Positions 1-8,600 of a DNA stretch of 64,000 nucleotides are shown here, one piece after another. The position numbers and the translations under genes are program-made. A model generated the notes under the pieces. It did not search any database. It was not told the origin of the DNA and saw nothing but the letters and a program-made list of their open reading frames with translations. The stretch's first letter is position 1. Each line of letters starts with the position of its first letter. Source of the stretch: Flammeovirgaceae bacterium UBA5585 (GTDB taxonomy: Bacteria > Bacteroidota > Bacteroidia > Cytophagales > Cyclobacteriaceae); assembly GCA_002425185.1 (NCBI GenBank), contig DILT01000013.1, positions 186,001 to 250,000 of the forward strand, in the 5' to 3' direction.

Positions 1-78
1 TACTATGAGACTGCCGATGAGAGAATGGTGATCATCAAAGAAAAAATGAATAGCGTAGTTGACTCAACTATTGATTGA
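1..78 (+). CDS. C-terminal tail of an unidentified protein, cut by window start
   Basis: The first reading frame is open from base 1 to a TGA at 76-78 and encodes 25 residues rich in Glu, Lys and Asp (YYETADERMVIIKEKMNSVV, then DSTID). The composition is that of a real soluble C-terminus. What follows is AT-rich and non-coding, as expected after a gene end. No family can be named from so short a piece. It could still be a chance open frame. Confidence 0.45.
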   Translation, partial: YYETADERMVIIKEKMNSVVDSTID

Positions 79-120
79 CTTAATCGGAAAATTTCCCGCA
101 TGTTGGCCTAAAATTTTATT

Positions 121-191
121 TTAATCTGAAATTTTACTCTTCCGTTTGCTTTTAATACTACCCAAATAATGGTTAGTTAATCTGAAATTTT
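121..191. repeat. Short direct repeat, 15 bp, two copies
   Basis: TTAATCTGAAATTTT occurs at 121-135 and again at 177-191, in the AT-rich stretch between the truncated gene and the first dispersed repeat. Its role is unknown. It may be a target-site or deletion footprint, or coincidence in AT-rich DNA. Confidence 0.4.
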
Positions 192-212
192 GCCCATACT
201 GACCGGACGGGC

Positions 213-325
213 AGGAAGCAATCCCTCACCACATAGTGAGGACTAGACGTGAAGATTGAGATTGCTTCGCACCAGCACACAGCCTCCACTTCCGCCTGCC
301 TACCGCATGCAGGCTCGCAATGACG
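213..325 (+). repeat. Dispersed inverted-end repeat, copy A (left end missing)
   Basis: This copy carries the inner arms GAAGCAATCCC and GATTGCTTCG and the right end CTCGCAATGACG, but lacks the left end CGTCATTGCGAG seen in the other copies. A 21-bp palindrome (294-314, one mismatch) lies just inside the right end. It is in the same orientation as copies B to E. Confidence 0.85.
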
Positions 326-343
326 GAGCCTAAAAAATCAAGT

Positions 344-510
344 CGTCATTGCGAGGAACATAAATGAGCCTAATCAATTACACAAATAGTTTTGTGATGA
401 AGCAATCCCTCACCACATAATGAGAACTAAACGCAAAGCTTGGGATTGCTTCGCACCAGCTCACATCCTAACGCCTCCGCCTGCCTACCGCAGGCAGGCT
501 CGCAATGACG
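344..510 (+). repeat. Dispersed inverted-end repeat, copy B (complete)
   Basis: The left end CGTCATTGCGAG is the exact reverse complement of the right end CTCGCAATGACG. Inside are GAAGCAATCCC and GGGATTGCTTC, a second nested inverted pair. The element could fold into a long cruciform or hairpin. A palindrome with 8-bp arms GCCTGCCT / AGGCAGGC (479-499) sits near the right end. It has no coding capacity. The structure is MITE- or REP-like. Confidence 0.9.
479..499. repeat. Small palindrome (GCCTGCCT ... AGGCAGGC) inside repeat copy B
   Basis: This is a perfect 8-bp-arm palindrome with the 5-nt loop ACCGC. A version with one mismatch lies at 294-314 in copy A. Related palindromes occur at 15026-15046, inside a coding sequence, and at 37688-37702, inside the remote repeat copy. 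It is absent from copies C, D and E, so it looks like a separate insert carried by some elements. Confidence 0.75.
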
Positions 511-528
511 GAGCCTAAAAAATCAAGT

Positions 529-675
529 CGTCATTGCAAGGAACGTAAATGAGCCTAATCAATTACACAAATAGTTTTGTGATGAAGCAATCCCTCACCA
601 CATAGTGAGAACTAAACGTGAAGATTGAGATTGCTTCACACCAGCACACAGCCTCCCCTTCCGCTCGCAATGACG
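529..675 (+). repeat. Dispersed inverted-end repeat, copy C
   Basis: The left end CGTCATTGCAAG has one change from copy B. The right end CTCGCAATGACG closes the element 22 bp before the stop codon of the GIY-YIG gene. The interior closely matches copy B, but the GCCTGCCT palindrome is missing. Confidence 0.88.
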
Positions 676-697
676 TGGAAATTTTACATCACATCGT

Positions 698-997
698 CTA
701 CCAGTTCTTAATATTCTCAAACAAATCTTTCCACTCCGGATTGGTGGCGTTAATCAACTCCTCCTTCTTCTTTCGCGATCCTCCCTTAATCTGCTTCTCC
801 CGATCAATCGCCTCCTCAATAGATGGGAAGACTTCATAGTACACCAGCTTTTTCACGTTGTATCGTGCCGTAAAACTATTTGCATATTTTCCGGATTTAT
901 GCTCCAACACCCTGCTGAGTAAATCAGAAGTTACTCCGGTATACAGCACCGTGTTACCAATGTTGGTCATGATATAAACACAGCCTCCTCTTTGCAC
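698..997 (-). CDS. Single-domain GIY-YIG endonuclease-family protein
   Basis: The 99-residue protein is almost entirely one GIY-YIG domain: VYIM near residue 7, VLYTGV about 10 residues later, then a conserved Arg (SDLLSRVLEHK) and a Glu in the second half (SIEEAIDREKQIKG). Such one-domain proteins are abundant in Bacteroidota and usually annotated as putative endonucleases of unknown target. The gene lies between repeat copies C and D, 22 bp from C and about 116 bp from D, with repeats on both sides. This arrangement recalls REP-associated proteins, although the fold differs from RAYT transposases. The start at 997 places the domain at the very N-terminus, as usual for the family. Family call is firm; link to the repeats is inference. 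Confidence 0.88.
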   Translation of the reverse strand: MQRGGCVYIMTNIGNTVLYTGVTSDLLSRVLEHKSGKYANSFTARYNVKKLVYYEVFPSIEEAIDREKQIKGGSRKKKEELINATNPEWKDLFENIKNW

Positions 998-1113
998 TCT
1001 TAAATATAGCTTTCAGTTGTAATTCATAGCTATTACCAAAAGGTATTTGCACGTACAAGAAAAAGGGACCATCATTGCCCCGAAAATCCAAAGGACTCCC
1101 AGTGGATCTGTAA

Positions 1114-1262
1114 CGTCATTGCGAGGAACTTTGACTAAGCCTTATCATTTTCTCAAATCATTCCGTGACGAAGCAATCCCTCACCATATAGTGAGAACTA
1201 AACGTGGGAGATTGGGATTGCTTCGCTCCAGCACACAACTAACCCTTCCGCTCGCAATGACG
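1114..1262 (+). repeat. Dispersed inverted-end repeat, copy D
   Basis: It begins CGTCATTGCGAGGAAC and ends CGCTCGCAATGACG, with the inner GAAGCAATCCC / GGGATTGCTTC pair. It is in the same orientation as A to C, on the far side of the GIY-YIG gene. Confidence 0.88.
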
Positions 1263-1281
1263 GAGCTTAAAAAAATTAAGT

Positions 1282-1415
1282 CGTCATTGCGAGGAACATT
1301 GGGGAAACTTAATCAATTCCCACAATTGTTCCGTGACGAAGCAATCCCACACCACATAGCGGGAACCAAACGTGAAGATTGAGATTGCTTCGGTCGTGCC
1401 TTCCTCGCAATGACG
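1282..1415 (+). repeat. Dispersed inverted-end repeat, copy E
   Basis: The left end CGTCATTGCGAG at 1282 and the right end CTCGCAATGACG at 1404-1415 are intact. The interior is somewhat shortened on the right. It is the shortest complete copy, in the same orientation. Confidence 0.88.
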
Positions 1416-1423
1416 GCTATAAA

Positions 1424-1503
1424 CGTTAAGCTTGGGATTGCTTCGGTAATCTCACACTAAGTAGCCGAAGCTAAACGCGAAGGTTGAGATTCTTCGCTCA
1501 ATC
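1424..1503 (+). repeat. Degenerate remnant of the same dispersed repeat
   Basis: The stretch keeps AAGCTTGGGATTGCTTCGG, then GAAGGTTGAGATTCTTCGC, which are decayed versions of the inner arms, but has neither end. I read it as an eroded sixth copy. Confidence 0.55.
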
Positions 1504-1526
1504 ACATACCCAACCCCCCGTGCCTG

Positions 1527-1534
1527 TATTTTTG
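1527..1534 (+). promoter_or_regulatory. Possible Bacteroidota -7 box upstream of the Ca2+-ATPase gene
   Basis: TATTTTTG fits the TAnnTTTG -7 consensus of Bacteroidota promoters and lies about 76 bp before the ATG at 1611. No TTTG/TTG -33 box is visible at the usual distance, so support is weak. Confidence 0.3.
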
Positions 1535-1610
1535 CAGTATCGTTAACTTTTGAATTGTGCAATACGAAACTAAATCATGATCTTGTTAGCCAAATTCCCT
1601 ACGCCCGAAC

Positions 1611-4289
1611 ATGCGCCTCTACGAAGACATCCATATTGAAAGCACCGAAGATGTTATTCAAAAACTGAAAACATCAGTAAAAACCGGTTTGCCATCCGAT
1701 GAGGCCACAACGAGGCTACAGGAATACGGACCCAACGAGCTGGAAGAACGGGTAAAGAAACCCGCCTGGAAAATGCTGCTCGGCCAGTTTATGGAAACCA
1801 TGGTGGTGATCCTGATTATTGCCGCCATCATTTCCGGCTTTCTGGGAAAGGAAATTGAAACCATTGCCATTGCCGCCATTGTCGTGCTGTTCGCCATTTT
1901 AGGTTTTGTGCAGGAGTACCGGGCCGAAAAAGCTATGGCAGCACTCAAGCAACTCACGGTTCCCTTTGTGAAGGTTATCCGCGATGGCGTAACGAGCGAA
2001 ATCTCAGCCCGGCTTCTGGTACCCGGAGATATTATTGTGCTGGAAACCGGAAACATAGTACCGGCCGATGTTCGCTTCATCGAAACTGTAAGCCTGAAAA
2101 TTCAGGAGGCGGCATTAACCGGTGAGTCAGATCCGGTAGATAAGCGATCGCAAGCGCTCGGCAAAGCCGACACCGCCCTGGGCGACCGGTTTAACATGGC
2201 GTACATGGGCACCATTATAACGATGGGGCGTGGCAAAGCGGTAGTGGTGCGAACCGGCATGAATACGGAAATCGGAAAGATTGCCAATTTGATTCAGGAT
2301 GTTGAAAAAGGAAAAACACCACTTCAAAACAAACTCGATCAGTTGGGCAAGTGGCTGGCATTGGCGGGGGGTGTAGCCGCAGTAGTTATTCTATTTGTGG
2401 GGCTGCTACAAGGTGAGGCTCTTTCGGATATGTTTCTGGTAGGTATAAGCGTGGCCGTGGCCGTAATTCCTGAAGGGTTACCAGCCGTGGTAACCATTAC
2501 CCTGGCGTTGGGGGCACAAAAAATGCTTAAACGAAATGCGTTAATACGAAAACTTCCTGCTGTTGAAACCTTAGGATCGGTTACGGTAATCTGTTCCGAC
2601 AAAACGGGCACGCTAACCGAAAATAAAATGACGGTGACTACCCTCGAAGCCACCGAAGTGTCACTCCGCGCCTTTCCTTCCGAAGGTATTGAATTCCCCA
2701 ACATACAACTCAATTTAATTATCGGGTTACTCTGTAATGATGCGGACATCCGCCTCACCGGAAATTCGAAAACTGTTATTGGCGAACCTACGGAAGCTGC
2801 GTTGGTTGATGCCGCACTAAAAGTGGGGCTGATCAAACAAGAGTTTGAAACGAAACTGCCACGGGTGGGCGAAGTTCCGTTCGACTCGGACCGCATGCGC
2901 ATGACTACCGTTCATAAATTCTCCGGTGTTGGTGCCACCATTCCTCAACTGAGTGACCTTGGCCAGGCGGAACATGTTGCTTTCATGAAAGGCGCGGTTG
3001 ACAGCCTGTTGAAAATATCCAACTACGTAAAAACAAAAAATGGAATTGAGCCTTTGAATGAGCAATGGATCAGTCGCATAAAAAATACACATGACGAACT
3101 TGCCGCTCACGGAATACGAATACTGGGTCTGGCGTATCGGGAGTTAAAGGGTACGTATCAGGTAAACGACTCGGTTACCATTGAAGCCGAGGCGGTCTTC
3201 TCAGGAATGGTGGGGCTGATGGATCCACCCAGAGGTTCTGTGAAAGCAGATGTTAAAAAATGTATACAGGCGGGTATCCGGCCCGTGATGATTACGGGGG
3301 ACTACCCCCTTACTGCCATGGCGATAGCCCGCGAACTTGGCTTGCCTACGGAAGCCGGATACCTCACCAGCGAACACCTCAGTACGATGTCCGACAAGGA
3401 GCTGGAAGAAAAGGTGAAACAAGTGAGTGTGTTTGCCCGGGTGTCTCCACAGGATAAATTGAAGATCGTAACCGCACTTCAAAATTTAGGCGAAGTAGTA
3501 GCGATGACCGGTGATGGTGTAAACGATTCGCCCGCGTTGAAAAAAGCGGACATCGGTGTGGCCATGGGCATTACGGGTACGGATGTGTCAAAAGAAGCCT
3601 CTGACATGGTGCTGCTGGATGATAATTTCGCCACCATTGTTACGGCCGTAGAAGAAGGGCGGGCCATTTTCGATAACCTCGTTCGGTTTATAAAGTTTTC
3701 ACTGGGTGGTAATCTTGGAAAAGTTCTGGTGATGTTGTTCGCTCCGTTTATCGGAATTACGATCGCGTTGAGTCCGTTACAGTTACTTTACCTGAACTTG
3801 TTAACCGATGGTTTAATGGGGCTGGGCCTGGGTATGGAACCTTCGGAAAAGAACAACATGCAACGGCCGCCACGGTCGGTTAAAGCTCCGGTGCTTAATA
3901 AACCGGCTGTTATACACGTTACGTGGACAGGCTTTTTGATCGGAGCCATTTCATTGGCCGTGGGCTTCTTTTATTTTGATGCGGCTCATGCCGATGATCC
4001 CTACTGGCAAACGATGGTGTTTGCTACATTAGGCTTCACGCAAATCGGGCACGCACTGGGTTTACGCGCGACTGGTCATTCCGTATTCTCGTTAACGTCA
4101 AACATTGTGTTTACCATAGTAATTGTATTGACGCTGATCCTTCAATTGGTGGTAATCTATGTTCCCTTTTTCGGGGTATTCTTTTCGCTTGCGCCACTTC
4201 AAGCCCCCGACCTTGCTCTGGCTGCACTGTTGGGCCTGTTGGTGTTAGCCTGTGTTCAACTTGAGCGAAGGTGGTTAAGCCGGGGATAA
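1611..4289 (+). CDS. Cation-translocating P-type ATPase, type II (Ca2+-ATPase-like)
   Basis: This inner-membrane pump of 892 residues has the full set of P-type motifs: TGES at 170-173 (actuator), PEGL at 287-290 in TM4, phosphorylation motif DKTGT at 330-334, KGA near 461, DPPR near 538 and TGDGVND at 633-639. About ten membrane segments are visible, two pairs before the phosphorylation site and six after it. The N-terminal cation ATPase domain, TM4 Glu288, and TM6 Asn729 and Asp733 (NLLTD) match Ca2+ site II of SERCA/PMR1-type pumps. In TM5 the motif is NLGK (Asn701, Lys704), where SERCA has NVGE, so one Ca2+ ligand is replaced by Lys. It is probably a Ca2+ exporter with a single ion site. 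Transport of another divalent cation or Na+ cannot be excluded. Confidence 0.9.
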   Translation: MRLYEDIHIESTEDVIQKLKTSVKTGLPSDEATTRLQEYGPNELEERVKKPAWKMLLGQFMETMVVILIIAAIISGFLGKEIETIAIAAIVVLFAILGFVQEYRAEKAMAALKQLTVPFVKVIRDGVTSEISARLLVPGDIIVLETGNIVPADVRFIETVSLKIQEAALTGESDPVDKRSQALGKADTALGDRFNMAYMGTIITMGRGKAVVVRTGMNTEIGKIANLIQDVEKGKTPLQNKLDQLGKWLALAGGVAAVVILFVGLLQGEALSDMFLVGISVAVAVIPEGLPAVVTITLALGAQKMLKRNALIRKLPAVETLGSVTVICSDKTGTLTENKMTVTTLEATEVSLRAFPSEGIEFPNIQLNLIIGLLCNDADIRLTGNSKTVIGEPTEAALVDAALKVGLIKQEFETKLPRVGEVPFDSDRMRMTTVHKFSGVGATIPQLSDLGQAEHVAFMKGAVDSLLKISNYVKTKNGIEPLNEQWISRIKNTHDELAAHGIRILGLAYRELKGTYQVNDSVTIEAEAVFSGMVGLMDPPRGSVKADVKKCIQAGIRPVMITGDYPLTAMAIARELGLPTEAGYLTSEHLSTMSDKELEEKVKQVSVFARVSPQDKLKIVTALQNLGEVVAMTGDGVNDSPALKKADIGVAMGITGTDVSKEASDMVLLDDNFATIVTAVEEGRAIFDNLVRFIKFSLGGNLGKVLVMLFAPFIGITIALSPLQLLYLNLLTDGLMGLGLGMEPSEKNNMQRPPRSVKAPVLNKPAVIHVTWTGFLIGAISLAVGFFYFDAAHADDPYWQTMVFATLGFTQIGHALGLRATGHSVFSLTSNIVFTIVIVLTLILQLVVIYVPFFGVFFSLAPLQAPDLALAALLGLLVLACVQLERRWLSRG

Positions 4290-4377
4290 AGAAATCTACT
4301 TCAGCCTTGATTGCAGTTTCGTTCGTTACTTTTTTCTTCAATGTAATTTTAAGCACGCTCATGCTATTCATTGGCTG

Positions 4378-5541
4378 ATGAATACAAAACAAAAAAGCAA
4401 ATTTGCGCGCGTTGCGGGTGTTGTACTTCTCATGATCATGGGCGGTGCCGCAGGCTTTTGGGGGGCAACAACCGGCATAAAAGCTGCTGCTGAATTGCCG
4501 GGCGAAGTGGTGGCAGTCATTGCCCTGTTGTTTATACCGGTGTGCCTGCTGGTTATCGGTGTGCATGAGGCCGGACATGCACTGGCGGGGGTAGCCATGA
4601 ACTTCGATTTCCGCATGTATGTTGTAGGGCCCTTGCTATGGGACAAGGAAACCACCGGCTGGAAATTTAAATGGAATAAAAACGTAAACACGTTTGGAGG
4701 TATGGTCATCTGCATTCCTCCTCCATCCGATGATCTGAACAAGCGCTTTTCTGTCTATGCGGCCGGAGGTCCTGTGGCGAGTTTCCTGCTGGCTGTTGTG
4801 GCGTACATTGCGTATCACATACTGGCTGGCTTTGCCTTGTCGGGAGCGGGCACCATAGTGGTTAGTAACGTGCTCTATATTATTTCCGTCATCTCTGCCA
4901 TCATCTTCATCATTACGATGATTCCTGTTCACAGCGGAGGTTTTTCTTCCGATGGTGCGCGCATGTTACGCCTGTGGCGCGGTGGCGATACTGCCCGTTT
5001 TGAAATCATGCTGCTCAAAATCATTAGCACCAGCATGGCCGGCACACGACCTTTACACTATAACCTTGAAGAACTACAGGAGGCCCAGGCGCTGGCCGAG
5101 AGAATTGATGCTCCGATGAGGATTTATCTTCAGTACTACTTTTACTACCGTGCGCTTGATAACAATGATGTTGACCTGGCCGAACAACACCTCAACAAGT
5201 ACATCGAACAAATCGAAGCCGTGCCCGAAGGTATTCGCGGAAGCGTATGGATTGATGCCGCATTTTTTTATGCCTTCGTGAAGCGTGATGAAGCGCGCGC
5301 AACAACTTACTACCAGCGTTACAAACCGTCTGCCCTTGTTCCGAAAGCCACGGTACTGGCCACGGAAGCAGCAATAGCCCATCTTCATCATAATACAGAA
5401 AAAACCAAAACACTGGCTCAACAAGCATTGGCCGAAATTCCAAACATGATCGACCGTGGTGTGAGAATAGTACTTCGTGAAAAGGTAACAGCACTTCTTA
5501 CCCCGGAAAGTTCACCTATCCCCATAATCGCAGGTGGGTAG
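4378..5541 (+). CDS. M50-like (site-2 protease type) membrane metalloprotease with helical C-terminal region
   Basis: The protein has 387 residues. An N-terminal membrane helix is followed by a second one bearing HEAGH (63-67), the zinc motif of intramembrane M50 proteases. After a short extramembrane loop come two or more helices (about 130-182), then PVHSGGFSSDGARML (Asp192), which stands where M50 proteases have the third zinc ligand (NxxPxxxxDG). The last 180 residues are soluble, alpha-helical and rich in Tyr and Ala, possibly TPR-like; no PDZ or CBS domain is present. M50 proteases usually cut anti-sigma factors or signal-peptide remnants, but no such partner is adjacent. It follows the Ca2+-ATPase by 88 bp on the same strand. 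The protease fold is well supported; substrate unknown. Confidence 0.8.
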   Translation: MNTKQKSKFARVAGVVLLMIMGGAAGFWGATTGIKAAAELPGEVVAVIALLFIPVCLLVIGVHEAGHALAGVAMNFDFRMYVVGPLLWDKETTGWKFKWNKNVNTFGGMVICIPPPSDDLNKRFSVYAAGGPVASFLLAVVAYIAYHILAGFALSGAGTIVVSNVLYIISVISAIIFIITMIPVHSGGFSSDGARMLRLWRGGDTARFEIMLLKIISTSMAGTRPLHYNLEELQEAQALAERIDAPMRIYLQYYFYYRALDNNDVDLAEQHLNKYIEQIEAVPEGIRGSVWIDAAFFYAFVKRDEARATTYYQRYKPSALVPKATVLATEAAIAHLHHNTEKTKTLAQQALAEIPNMIDRGVRIVLREKVTALLTPESSPIPIIAGG

Positions 5542-5610
5542 GGGGATCCATACACGTGATCCGCTGTCCAAAAGTATTGAGCATCGTAAAGCACAGTCAC
5601 ACTGCAAATT

Positions 5611-8600
5611 CTACTCTTCCTTCAAAATCACCGGAAAATCCTGCCCGCGTGAAAACGTAAACGGATACTGTGGTTTGCCTTTGAGTTGGCGTGTCATTTC
5701 CGGCACCTGGTCATCGAGGTAGGATTTCAATTCGTAGATGGTAACCTTGCCATCCAGCGGGGCGCCATCGGCCGCGCCATGCAAGGCTTTGATCAACACG
5801 TAGGTAAACAGTCCGTGTCCTAATTCAGCAAACTCCGTAGCAAACTGTTCGCTGCCGGCTGATGCCAGTACATGAATGCCCGCACTGCGCGATAATTGTG
5901 CAATCGCCTTTTCTTCGGCAGCTCCGCGCGTGGCCAGCAACTCCACCGACCCGCCCGACTGACATGCGTCCATAATAATCATCTGCTTAAGCGCAGCAAT
6001 GTTCCGGAATTTTTCCTGCAACATCGAGGCCGGAATAGCTTCCTTCTCCAATGATTTTATATCGTAGAGTCGAATGCTCTCGGATGGAATAAAAAAGAAT
6101 CGGTTATCGGCCATGCTGCCGTGCCCGGCATAATAAAAGATAAATACATCTTCAGGTTTTACCTGAGCAGCAAGTTTATCAAGCGTTTGTAGAATATTGG
6201 CCTTGCTGGCATCTTCATCGTACAGCGCATGCACTTCCAATGATTTGAAAATGCCCTTTGTGTTTTCCATCAACACTTTCTTAAACGATTCGGCATCGGG
6301 CCGTGCATAGTTCAACTCAAGCTTACTGTTTTTGTATTTATTGATGCCCACCACAAACAGGTGGCACGTGCCGGGCTTCATGGGCACCTCGGCTACCACC
6401 GACATGCTGTGCGTTGCCGACTCCACCCGATCAAGATTAAAAGCCGAAGCACTGAAGGTGTTTTCACCACCCACGAGAGCAATTTCTTCCTTCACAATAA
6501 CCTGTTCATCCTTCTTATACTTTTTTCGTTCCGGTGGTTTGCTTAACGCGATACTCTTGCCATTATGCAGAAGTTTTACTTCATCAATTCCTCCGCCTCT
6601 TTCGGTAATGCGCACAAATACTTCGGCACGCTTTCCGTCTGCCGCAGGCAAAACCGCTACACGCACATCCGGTGGTGGAGAGCTTTGCAGTTTCCCTTGC
6701 AAGGTTTTCTGCGGAGTACCTGCTCCCCTATTTTTATATAAACTCGGCAGCAGGTCGGGGCGGAAGAAGGTCTCAAAAAATTGTTCCACATCAAAGGTGG
6801 TGAGGCCGCTTACAAAATGAATTTTATCGCGCGCGTTGGCCGTGATGGAAAAATAACCGTCACGGGTTTTCACCATCCAGTCGCGTTCAGCCAGGTGAAT
6901 GTGCTCATAAAATTCTTTTTTGTTTTCCAGGTCCCAGAATTTGGTAATACCATCCAGGCTGTGGCTGATCAGTGTTTTGTCGTCTTTGCTAATGGCGAGG
7001 CTGGTAACATCGGCCTGGTGTCCGGTGAGCTGGTAGAGCAAATTGCCGTTCGCAGCATTCCACACATTGATTGTTCGATCCGCCCCGGCACTAAAAATAA
7101 ATTGCTCATTATTGCTGAATATGGCGGTGTGCACATTGCCTTCATGACTGGAAAGTTTCATGATGCTCAGTCCGGTAGCAATGTTCCACAGGCGCACGGT
7201 GCCATCCCAACTGGCGCTGAGCAACCGCTGCCCATCTTTGCTTTGTTGTATGGATGAAACTCCATCGGTATGACCAACAAATGAGCGCACCACCGATTTT
7301 GTATCGGGCTCCCACATTTCCAATGTTTTGTTGAGGCGTGCCACAAAAAAGTAGAGGTTGTTTTGGTGCCAGGCAGCCACAAAGCCTGAGTTGTTTTGCA
7401 GATCAATGTATTGCAACTGCTTACCCGTATTGGCATCAAAAATTTTTATGGTCGCATCCCAACTGGAGGTCAGGATTTTTTTTCCATCCGGACTAAAGCG
7501 GATATCAAATACCGGTTCGCGATGGGCCTTCCAGCTTCTCAGAGAATCGCCACTGACTAAATCCCACAGTACAACTTTGCCATCGGCACCGCTGCTCACC
7601 ATTAATTTTCCGTCATTGCTAAAATCAAAACAATAAGGCGCTTTATCATGGCCAATGAATTCATGTACCTGTTGGCCGCTGGCCATATCCCACTGCTTTA
7701 ATTTAGTGCCAAACTTTCCGCGAATGAGCGACTTGCCATCGGGGGCAATCTTCAATTCATTTTTTATGCGGATGTACCGTGCAATGTGCGACTCCCAGTA
7801 AAAGTTCGGATCGTACGTTACGCCACCTTTGTCGCGTTCGTTAAGTATGCCGGTAAAAACACTGTGCGGTGTGTCGTTCAATGTTCGTGCTTCGGCCAGG
7901 TTATTCTCCTTCACAAAAATCACGCGGTCGTTTTGAAAGCTGAATAATCCACGATTGAATTTGGCCTTCTCTTCTGTGGCGAATGTTTTGAGCAGCGATC
8001 CCCGCTCAGCATCGTATAATGAAGCCTCCCGTTCATGAATCAACAGCAGTGTTGATCCGTCAGGGCTTATGGCCATGCCCTGAATGTCGCGCAATTCCGG
8101 AACCAGTGATTTGTACAAATGACCTGTTGCAAGGTCGTATTTCTTGAGTGCCCCGCTGTGTGAAGCGAGGTACAAAAATTTACTGTCGGGACTAAAAACA
8201 GTATACGAAGGACAGCCGCCACAGTAACCATCTTCGCGTTTAAGCGTGTATTTTAATTCAAAGCTCTTAGCATCAAAAACCTGTGCGGTGTGGTTATCCT
8301 CGGCAATGGAAAACCACTCACCATTACCACTAACGGCAACCTGCACGCCTGAGCCTGTTCCTTTATTCGGACTAACTTTAATTTTCCTGATGATTTTCTT
8401 TTCTTGAATATTGAACACAAACGCTTCCCACGGATAACCTCCGATAAGCAAATGTTTACCATCGGCCAGAAAGGCGACTGACGTAAGCAGATCACCCATC
8501 GGTTCAGAGCGGTAGAGCGTTTCTCCGGTTTGAATATTCCACAGCCGAAAGGTTTCATCGTTAGCACAACTGGCCAGCGTTTTGCCATCCGGGCTGAAGG

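Noticed and set aside
618..839. 73-codon plus-strand open frame opposite the GIY-YIG gene
   Set aside because: It begins in repeat copy C and runs antisense to the nuclease gene; its composition is not protein-like.
1047..1382. 111-codon open frame across repeat copies D and E
   Set aside because: It is only a translation of the dispersed repeats (SLRGT, DEAIPHHI occur twice). Such frames are frequent artefacts and share no family.
213..1503. CRISPR array
   Set aside because: Units are 110-170 bp with inverted ends, not short direct repeats with equal spacers, and no cas genes are near.
2339..2902. 187-codon minus-strand open frame within the Ca2+-ATPase gene
   Set aside because: Shadow frame of a strongly conserved coding region; Ser/Thr-rich without motifs.
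5541..5611. Terminator between the M50-like and WD40-caspase genes
   Set aside because: The GGATC / GATCC pair is only 5 bp and has no T-run; too weak to call.
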